DNA of 64,000 nt from Actinomycetota bacterium. Its GTDB lineage: Bacteria > Actinomycetota > Nitriliruptoria > Nitriliruptorales > Nitriliruptoraceae. Position 1 is the stretch's first letter; every line of letters begins with the position of its first letter. A program made the translations under genes and the position numbers. This document shows positions 58,609-64,000 of this stretch, piece after piece. The DNA lies in assembly GCA_019347575.1 (NCBI GenBank), contig JAHWKY010000009.1:62001-126000 (forward strand), read 5' to 3'. Under the pieces are notes generated by a model. The model did not search any database, had not been told where the DNA came from, and worked only from the letters and a program-made list of their open reading frames with translations.

Positions 58609-59430
58609 TCAGGCCTGGGCGCTACGACGCTCGACCACGGCCTCGACGTGCTCGCGGACCGTCTCGTCGGCGAGTTCGTCGTAGCCCTCGCTGTCGATGA
58701 CCGCCACGATGGGGTAGATGCGTCGCACGAGATCGGGACCGCCGGTGGCGCTGTCCTCCTCGGCGGCGTCGAACAGGGCGTCGACGGCCAGTCGGACGGC
58801 GGTCGGCAGGTCGCTCTCAGGGTCGTGCTCGCGCTTCAGCACGCTGCGCGCGGTCATGGAACCCGAACCGGTCGCGGCGTAGTCGCGAGCGAGGTAGCGC
58901 CCACCGGTAGGGTCGTACTCGAAGATCCGCCCGGCTCCCGTCCGCAGATCGACACCGGCGAACAGGGGCACCACGATCAGACCCTGCATCGCGAGGGGCA
59001 GGTTGGCCCGGACCATCAGAGCCAGCTTGTTCGCCTTCCCCTCGAGAGACAGGTGCTCGCCCTCGACCTTCTCGTAGTGCTCGAGCTCGAGCGCGAAGAC
59101 CTTCGCGAGCTCCATCGCTGTGCCCGCCACGCCGCTGATCGCGATCGCGGAGTAGCGATCGGCTGGGAACACCTTCCGCATGTCCTTCTTGGAGATGAGG
59201 TTCCCCGCGGTCGCACGACGATCGCCCGCGATGATGACGCCGCCCTCGTACACGAGCGCCAGCACGGTCGTGCCCTCGGGGACCGATCCGGCGAAGCCGC
59301 TCGGGACCTCGCCCCGGAAGGCGCCCGGTACGGCGTCGGGCGCGCTCCGACGCAGGGTCTCGAAGAACGACGAAGAGCTCGGGTCGAAGGCGGTCCAGCC
59401 GGGCTGGCCGGGAAGCGGAAGATCGTTCAC
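58609..59430 (-). CDS. prcB: Proteasome beta subunit PrcB
   Basis: The 273-residue catalytic subunit. A 53-residue propeptide ends in PEG, and autocleavage before T54 (TTVLALVYEGGVIIAGDRRATAG) frees the catalytic N-terminal Thr. The catalytic lysine is in the segment KKDMRKVFPADRYSAI, and the GSGS loop (AATGSGSMTARSVL) is present. Starts at GTG 59430; longer frames overlap the divergent HAD gene. Divergent from HAD, with 117 bases between the starts. Confidence 0.97.
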   Translation of the reverse strand: MNDLPLPGQPGWTAFDPSSSSFFETLRRSAPDAVPGAFRGEVPSGFAGSVPEGTTVLALVYEGGVIIAGDRRATAGNLISKKDMRKVFPADRYSAIAISGVAGTAMELAKVFALELEHYEKVEGEHLSLEGKANKLALMVRANLPLAMQGLIVVPLFAGVDLRTGAGRIFEYDPTGGRYLARDYAATGSGSMTARSVLKREHDPESDLPTAVRLAVDALFDAAEEDSATGGPDLVRRIYPIVAVIDSEGYDELADETVREHVEAVVERRSAQA

Positions 59431-59547
59431 GGGTCCCCCAGGTGGGCGAGTTGCCGGTCGGGTGGCGAGGGTAGCCCCGGCCGCTTGCACCCTCGGCGGC
59501 GGCCGGTCAAGGTTGCGCGACACCGGGCCAGGTGGAGGTGGAGGTTG

Positions 59548-60246
59548 GTGGAGGTCATCGCCTTCGACGGCGACGACACCCTGTGGCATTCGGAGTCGTA
59601 CTTCGTCCTCACCCAGGAGCGGTTCGCGGAACTGCTGGCGCCGTACGTCGAAGCCGAGAGGGTGGCCCAGGGACTCCTCGCCACCGAGCGGCGCAACCTC
59701 GACGTGTTCGGGTACGGGGTGAAGGGCTTCACGCTGTCGATGATCGAGACCGCCGTCGCCGTCACCGACGGGCGCGTGTCCGTGGACGAGATCACGACCA
59801 TCCTCGGGTGGGGTCGCGAGATGATGCGTCACCCCGTCGAGCTCCTCGAAGGCGTGGCCGAGACGCTGGAGCAGCTCTCGCGCGACCACCGTCTCGCGCT
59901 CGTCACGAAGGGCGATCTGTTCCACCAGGAGAGCAAGCTCGCGGCGTCAGGTCTCGGCGAGATCTTCGAGCACGTCGCCATCGTGACCGAGAAGGACCCC
60001 GCCACCTACCGACGTGTGGTCAGCACGCTCGGGGTCGAGCCCGCCAGCTTCCTCATGGTGGGCAACTCGCCCCGGTCGGACATCGCACCCGTGCTCGAGA
60101 TCGGCGGCCGCGCGGTCCACATCCCCTACCACCTCACCTGGGCGCTCGAACGTGCCGTTCTCCCGCCCGCTCACGACCCCGCAACGGACGTGTGGCTGCT
60201 CGACGACATCCGCGAGCTGCCCGCCCTCCTGACCGACCTGACCTGA
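59548..60246 (+). CDS. HAD-superfamily hydrolase
   Basis: A 232-residue phosphatase-like protein with motif I FDGDDTLWHSE (D7, D9), motif II region LVTKGD, motif III Lys region ESKLAASGLGEIFEHVAIVTEKDP and motif IV MVGNSPRSDIAPVLEIG. A four-helix cap lies between motifs I and II. It likely hydrolyses a small phosphate ester; substrate unknown. It starts at GTG 59548 with GGAGG at 59534-59538, and is the only rightward gene inside the proteasome cluster. The long upstream frame is a shadow of prcB. Confidence 0.82.
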   Translation: MEVIAFDGDDTLWHSESYFVLTQERFAELLAPYVEAERVAQGLLATERRNLDVFGYGVKGFTLSMIETAVAVTDGRVSVDEITTILGWGREMMRHPVELLEGVAETLEQLSRDHRLALVTKGDLFHQESKLAASGLGEIFEHVAIVTEKDPATYRRVVSTLGVEPASFLMVGNSPRSDIAPVLEIGGRAVHIPYHLTWALERAVLPPAHDPATDVWLLDDIRELPALLTDLT

Positions 60247-60310
60247 CGGGCCCCCTGCGGCTCGATGTACCGGTCCTGTCGGTCATGACCGAGCAGAGTG
60301 GTACACGGAG

Positions 60311-60715
60311 TCAGCCGACGTCGCGACCGCCGAGGTCCTGGGCGAGCTCGATGAGGTAGCCGTCCGGGTCGCGCACGTAGGCGGTGCGTTGACCCCAGGG
60401 GCGATCGGTTGGGCCTACCGCGGCGACCGCTCCGGCGGACATCAGCTCGGCGTAGGCGGCGTCCACGTCGTGGACCTTGAACCCCAGCTCGAACCCCGGC
60501 GCCTCGCGATCGGGGCGTTCGAGTTGCTCACGTCCGATCGTGGCCGCCATCGCCGACCGTTCGAACAGTGCGAGACGGGTCTGGCCGGTGGCGAGCTGCG
60601 CGTAGGGATCGGAGCGGTGATCGAGCGTGAGCCCGAGCGTCCCGGTGTAGAAGGCGAGCGACCGATCGAGGTCGTCGACGACGAGGACGACGTAGTCGAG
60701 GACGGACAGCTCCAC
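60311..60715 (-). CDS. VOC (glyoxalase/bleomycin-resistance) family protein
   Basis: A 134-residue protein with two beta-alpha-beta-beta-beta modules: VLDYVVLVVDDLDRSLAFYTGTLGLTLDHR and FELGFKVHDVDAAYAELMSAGAVAAVGPTDRPWGQRTAYVRDPDGYLIELAQ. The C-terminal Glu in GYLIEL and Gln/His positions fit a metal-binding dioxygenase/lyase fold, but only one obvious metal ligand set is visible. The substrate is unknown. The GTG at 60715 follows pup by 7 bases, so it is co-transcribed with it. Confidence 0.82.
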   Translation of the reverse strand: MELSVLDYVVLVVDDLDRSLAFYTGTLGLTLDHRSDPYAQLATGQTRLALFERSAMAATIGREQLERPDREAPGFELGFKVHDVDAAYAELMSAGAVAAVGPTDRPWGQRTAYVRDPDGYLIELAQDLGGRDVG

Positions 60716-60722
60716 GTCGGGG

Positions 60723-60923
60723 CTACTGGCCGCCCTTCTGGACGTAGTTCTTGATGAACTCCTCGGCGTTCTCCTCGAGGACCTCGTCGATCTCATCGAG
60801 CAGCTCGTCGACGTCCTCGAGTAGCTCCTTGGCCTCCTCGTCGGTCGTCGTCGTGGCCTCGGGAGCCTCTTCGACCTGATCGGAGGCGGAGGAACTCTTC
60901 TGGGTCTGACCTCCGTCGCTCAC
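60723..60923 (-). CDS. pup: Prokaryotic ubiquitin-like protein Pup
   Basis: A 66-residue, intrinsically disordered, acidic tag. It ends in YVQKGGQ, the canonical Gly-Gly-Gln, whose Gln must be deamidated to Glu by Dop before PafA ligation. The coiled segment DVDELLDEIDEVLEENAEEFIKNYV binds the ARC ATPase. GTG at 60923 has GGAGG 6 bases upstream. A TACCCT -10 box lies at 60958-60963. Confidence 0.98.
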   Translation of the reverse strand: MSDGGQTQKSSSASDQVEEAPEATTTTDEEAKELLEDVDELLDEIDEVLEENAEEFIKNYVQKGGQ

Positions 60924-60957
60924 ACGCAGCCTCCGCATCTGGAACGCGTCGAGGAGG

Positions 60958-60963
60958 AGGGTA
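60958..60963 (-). promoter_or_regulatory. -10 element (TACCCT) before pup
   Basis: TAnnnT hexamer on the minus strand in the 63-base dop-pup gap, 34 bases upstream of the pup GTG. It may give extra transcription of pup and the VOC gene. Confidence 0.4.
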
Positions 60964-60986
60964 CCCGGGTGGTGAGGCGGTCCGCT

Positions 60987-62468
60987 TCAGCCCTGGAGCT
61001 CGCCGAGGAGCTCCTCGGCGGTGTCGCAGCGATCGAGCAGGTCGCCGACGTGCGCCTTGGTGCCGCGCCCCGGCTCCATCATCGGGACACGCTGGAGCGC
61101 GTCACGACCCACGTCGAATATCAGGGCGTCCCACCCTGCCGCGACGATCTGACGTCTGAACTTCGCGAGGCACTTGCCGCGGAAGTAGGCGCGCGTGTCC
61201 GCGGGCGGTTCGGTCATGGCCGCCTGGATCTCGCTCTCGGCCACGAGGCGCTCGACCTCGCCCCGCGCCGCTAGTCGGTTGTACAGGCCCTTGTCACCGC
61301 GTACGTCGTGGTACTGCAGGTCGACCATCTTCACCTTCGGACTGTCCCAGGCCAGCCCGTGTCGGTCGCGGTACTGCTCGAGCAGGCGCAGCTTGGTGGC
61401 CCAATCCACCTGGCCGGCGAGGGCGAGCGGATCCACCTCGGCGGTGGCCAATACCCACTCCCAGCGCTGCAGTACCTCGGCGGTCACCGGATCGACGTCG
61501 CGGTCCTTGCAGTACGTCTTGGCGGCATCGAGGTAGCGCCACTGCAGTTCGATGGCGGTGGCGCGGCTGCCATCCGAGAGTGACACCGTTCGCTTCAGGG
61601 TCGGGTCGTGGCTCAGCTCGTGGAACGACTCGACGGGCCGGGCGAGCTGGGGGGCCTCGGGAAGCTGATCGTCCTCGATCATGTCGAGCACCAGCATCGT
61701 CGTGCCTACCTTGAGGAACGTCGCCACCTCGCACAGCGTCGCGTCGCCGTTGATGACGTGGAGGCGTCGGTACTTCTCCGGATCCGAGTGCGGCTCGTCA
61801 CGCGTGTTGATCAGGGGGCGCTTCAAGGTCGTCTCGAGCCCGACCTCGACCTCGAAGAAGTCAGCGCGCTGGGTGAGCTGGAAGGGCGTGTCGTCGAGCC
61901 CGAACTCGTTGCCGATCCGTCCTGCCCCGGTGTAGATGACCCGCGAGACGAAGAAGGGGATCAGGTTGGTGACGAGCGAGGGGAAGGGGACCGAGCGCGG
62001 GACGAGGTAGTTCTCGTGCGTGCCGTAGGCCGCACCCTTGCCGTCGGTGTTGTTCTTGTGGATCAGGATCCTGCCACCGTCGGGCAGCGTGTGGGCCGCC
62101 CGCCGGGCAGCCTCCTCGAGGATGCGCTCCCCCGCCTTGTCCCACACCACGAGGTCGCGCGCGTTGCTGCACTCCGGCGACGAGTACTCGGGATGGGCGT
62201 GGTCGACGTAGAACCGCGCCCCGTTCGTCAGGACGGTGTTCGCGAGCCCGAGTTCCTCGTCCGAGGGGGGTTCGTGCGGGCTGGGCTCGTCGAAACCACG
62301 CGCGTCACGCAGGGGATGCTCGTCGGAGTGGTCCCAGCGGACCGGCTCCTCGGCGGATTGGTACGCGCTGACGACCATCGAGGACGCCAGGACCGGGTTC
62401 ACGTCCGGTTGGCCCGAGACGGTGATCCCGAACTCGGTCTCGGTCCCCACGTACTTCGGTTGGGCCAA
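60987..62468 (-). CDS. dop: Deamidase/depupylase Dop
   Basis: Deamidates the C-terminal Gln of Pup and also removes Pup from substrates. The 493-residue homologue of PafA has MAQPKYVGTETEFGITV (nucleotide site), HPEYSSPECSNARDLVVWDKAGERIL with catalytic Asp region, [51 protein letters not shown] and a C-terminal extension. A Dop-specific insertion (about 37-75, with EPVRWDHSDEHPLRDARGFDEP) is present. Starts at ATG 62468, 158 bases after the arc stop. Confidence 0.97.
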   Translation of the reverse strand: MAQPKYVGTETEFGITVSGQPDVNPVLASSMVVSAYQSAEEPVRWDHSDEHPLRDARGFDEPSPHEPPSDEELGLANTVLTNGARFYVDHAHPEYSSPECSNARDLVVWDKAGERILEEAARRAAHTLPDGGRILIHKNNTDGKGAAYGTHENYLVPRSVPFPSLVTNLIPFFVSRVIYTGAGRIGNEFGLDDTPFQLTQRADFFEVEVGLETTLKRPLINTRDEPHSDPEKYRRLHVINGDATLCEVATFLKVGTTMLVLDMIEDDQLPEAPQLARPVESFHELSHDPTLKRTVSLSDGSRATAIELQWRYLDAAKTYCKDRDVDPVTAEVLQRWEWVLATAEVDPLALAGQVDWATKLRLLEQYRDRHGLAWDSPKVKMVDLQYHDVRGDKGLYNRLAARGEVERLVAESEIQAAMTEPPADTRAYFRGKCLAKFRRQIVAAGWDALIFDVGRDALQRVPMMEPGRGTKAHVGDLLDRCDTAEELLGELQG

Positions 62469-62532
62469 GAGCTACTCCTCGCGAATGTCGAAGCGTACGT
62501 GCCGGCCCTGGCGGTTGCGTGCGCGCTTCCTC

Positions 62533-62596
62533 CGAAACCCGCGCCAGCGCCGGTTTCCCCCTTCGGGCGGAAACCGGCGCGCGGCGACGGGTTTCG
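62533..62596 (-). terminator. Nested hairpin in the arc-dop intergenic region
   Basis: The inner arms GCGCCGGTTTCC (62547-62558) and GGAAACCGGCGC (62569-62580) pair perfectly with a CCCTTCGGG-type tip. Outer arms CGAAACCCG (62533-62541) and CGGGTTTCG (62588-62596) also pair. It lies directly after the arc stop. No U-tract is present. Probable terminator or processing site between arc and dop. Confidence 0.55.
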
Positions 62597-62626
62597 CTTA
62601 GCGGCTCGCTCTTCGAGCGTCGCCGC

Positions 62627-64000
62627 TCACAGGTACTGGCCCGCGTTCACGCTCTCGATGGCGCGGCCGGGCTCCTCGTCGCCGCTGACCAGGGTGCGCA
62701 CGTAGACGATGCGCTCGCCCTTCTTGCCCGAGATCCGCGCCCAGTCGTCGGGGTTGGTGGTGTTGGGCAGATCCTCGTTCTCGCGGAACTCGTCGCGGAT
62801 CGCGCTGATCAGGTCGGTGGTGCTCAGACCCTTCTCACCCACGTCGAGGAAGCGCTTGATGGCGTACTTCTTCGCTCGCGCGACGACGTTCTCGATCATG
62901 GCGCCCGAGTTGAAGTCCTTGAAGTACAGGACCTCCTTCTCGCCGTTGGCGTACGTCACCTCGAGGAAGCGGCTGTCCTCGTCGTCGGCGTACATCTTCT
63001 CGACCGTGGCATCGATCATCGACTCGATCGCAGCCTCCGGATCGCCGCCGTGCACCTTCACCTCATCGTCGCGCAAGGGGAGCCGCGCGTGCAGGTAGAT
63101 CGAGAAGATCTCGCGCGCCGCGACCGCGTTGGGGCGGTCGATCTTGATCTTCACATCGAGCCGACCGGGACGGAGGATGGCTGGGTCGATCATGTCCTCG
63201 CGGTTGGACGCCCCGATCACGACCACGTCCTTCAACGACTCGACGCCGTCGATCTCGGCCAGCAGCTGGGGCACGATCGTGTTCTCGACGTCCGAGCTCA
63301 CGCCGGAGCCGCGGGTGCGGAACAGCGAGTCCATCTCGTCGAAGAACACGATGACCGGGTAGCCCTCGGACGACTTCTCGCGAGCCCGCTGGAAGATCAG
63401 GCGGATCTGGCGTTCGGTCTCGCCCACGTACTTGTTCAGCAGCTCGGGACCCTTGACGTTGAGGAAGTAGCTGCGGGCATCCTCGCGTCCGGTCTTCTCG
63501 GCCACGCGCTGCGCGAGCGAGTTGGCGACCGCCTTGGCGATGAGGGTCTTGCCGCAGCCGGGGGGGCCGTACAGCAGGATCCCCTTCGGGGCGCGTAGCT
63601 CGTGCTCGACGAACAGGTCAGCGTGCAGATACGGCAGCTCGACCGCGTCGCGGATCTGCTCGATCTGGGTGTCGAGTCCGCCGATCATCTCGTAGGTGAT
63701 GTCGGGGACCTCTTCCAGGACGAGCTGCTCGACCTCGGCCTTGGGGATGCGCTCGAGCGCGTAGTTCGACCTCGGGTCCAGTAGCACCGAATCTCCCGCC
63801 TTCAGCGGACCCTGGCGGAGGGGCTCGGCGAGCTGGACGATGCGCTCCTCGTCCCCGCGGCCGAGCACCAGAGCGCGTCCGTCATCGAGCAGCTCTGAGA
63901 TCATCGCGATCTCGCCTCTATCATCGAACGTCGCCACGCCCACCACGTTCATGGCGTCGTTGAGGAGGACCTCCTGACCGGGCTGCAGCGAGCCGAGGTC
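62627..64000 (-). CDS. arc: Proteasome-associated AAA+ ATPase ARC/Mpa (partial at the window edge)
   Basis: Unfolds pupylated proteins and feeds them to the 20S core. The frame is open to the last base, so the N-terminal coiled coil is outside the window. Seen here: end of the OB domains ([11 protein letters not shown]...), Walker [15 protein letters not shown], Walker [13 protein letters not shown], sensor 1 [12 protein letters not shown], arginine-finger region [11 protein letters not shown], and the C-terminal QYL, which docks in the PrcA pockets (HbYX-like: Gln-Tyr-Leu). The last gene of the array in leftward order starts the operon with dop downstream. Confidence 0.97.
   Translation of the reverse strand, partial: DLGSLQPGQEVLLNDAMNVVGVATFDDRGEIAMISELLDDGRALVLGRGDEERIVQLAEPLRQGPLKAGDSVLLDPRSNYALERIPKAEVEQLVLEEVPDITYEMIGGLDTQIEQIRDAVELPYLHADLFVEHELRAPKGILLYGPPGCGKTLIAKAVANSLAQRVAEKTGREDARSYFLNVKGPELLNKYVGETERQIRLIFQRAREKSSEGYPVIVFFDEMDSLFRTRGSGVSSDVENTIVPQLLAEIDGVESLKDVVVIGASNREDMIDPAILRPGRLDVKIKIDRPNAVAAREIFSIYLHARLPLRDDEVKVHGGDPEAAIESMIDATVEKMYADDEDSRFLEVTYANGEKEVLYFKDFNSGAMIENVVARAKKYAIKRFLDVGEKGLSTTDLISAIRDEFRENEDLPNTTNPDDWARISGKKGERIVYVRTLVSGDEEPGRAIESVNAGQYL

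Noticed and set aside
58357-59547. N-terminal extension of the HAD gene (about 397 codons upstream)
   Set aside because: It lies antisense to prcA/prcB, and the HAD motif I begins directly after GTG 59548 with a Shine-Dalgarno.

Overview
The window is a high-GC chromosomal segment of an actinobacterium. The main evidence is a complete Pup-proteasome locus (ARC/Mpa ATPase, Dop, Pup, PrcB, PrcA, PafA, PafB, PafC) at the right-hand end. It is followed by tatA, tatC and a Ski2-like helicase (helY), the order known from mycobacteria and relatives. A PAC2-family protein, a DUF4193-like acidic Zn protein, an LLM/F420-type oxidoreductase, a maleylpyruvate-isomerase-like protein, DUF2017-ClpS, and frequent GTG starts with TAnnnT -10 boxes also fit. 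A deep-branching class such as Nitriliruptoria is plausible, but the sequence read here does not prove it. There is no prophage, integrase, IS element, rRNA or CRISPR array. The single RNA gene found is tRNA-Glu(UUC).

Layout, left to right. 1-7.8 kb: the end of an acyltransferase-like gene, a Zn-ribbon protein, a THUMP-like methyltransferase divergent from PAC2, lysine 2,3-aminomutase (kamA), an adenosine-kinase-like sugar kinase, serC and an aspartate aminotransferase. 7.8-13.1 kb: a BMP-type nucleoside ABC uptake operon. 13.1-19 kb: nhaA, two unknowns, ahcY, an SRPBCC protein and aat. 19.1-27.5 kb: a 5'-3' exonuclease, murJ, an LLM oxidoreductase, DUF2017-clpS, a cold-shock protein, small unknowns, a RecB-like nuclease and hisN. 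27.5-30.4 kb: tRNA-Glu, a polyprenol-phosphate mannosyltransferase, lnt and the DUF4193-like protein.

30.7-36.3 kb holds the most unusual system. It is a tightly overlapped operon kdd - amidohydrolase - kamD - kamE - kal, encoding B12/PLP lysine 5,6-aminomutase, 3,5-diaminohexanoate dehydrogenase and 3-aminobutyryl-CoA ammonia-lyase. With kamA at 2.9 kb it covers most of the lysine 'fermentation' route. The usual cleavage enzyme (Kce) is absent from the window, and a YtcJ-like amidohydrolase is translationally coupled into the operon. 36.4-45.5 kb: an acyl-CoA dehydrogenase/GNAT/M24 peptidase operon, glpD, and an operon of an alkyl-DHAP-synthase-like flavoprotein, an Fe-S CCG protein and a DAG-kinase-like protein.

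45.5-64 kb is the helY-tat-pafCBA-prcAB-pup-dop-arc region, read leftward. Embedded in it are a secreted HExxH metallopeptidase (between pafA and prcA), a VOC protein (between pup and prcB), a rightward HAD hydrolase and a rightward GAF-GAF-PAS histidine kinase. Clp adaptor ClpS and the Leu/Phe-tRNA-protein transferase Aat are also present, so parts of the N-degron and Pup degradation pathways lie in the same window.

Long open frames antisense to many of these genes are GC-bias shadows and were left out. Boundaries were set from in-frame starts, Shine-Dalgarno spacing and overlaps. Three genes (kdd, glpD, lnt) have no canonical start at the expected place and are flagged.
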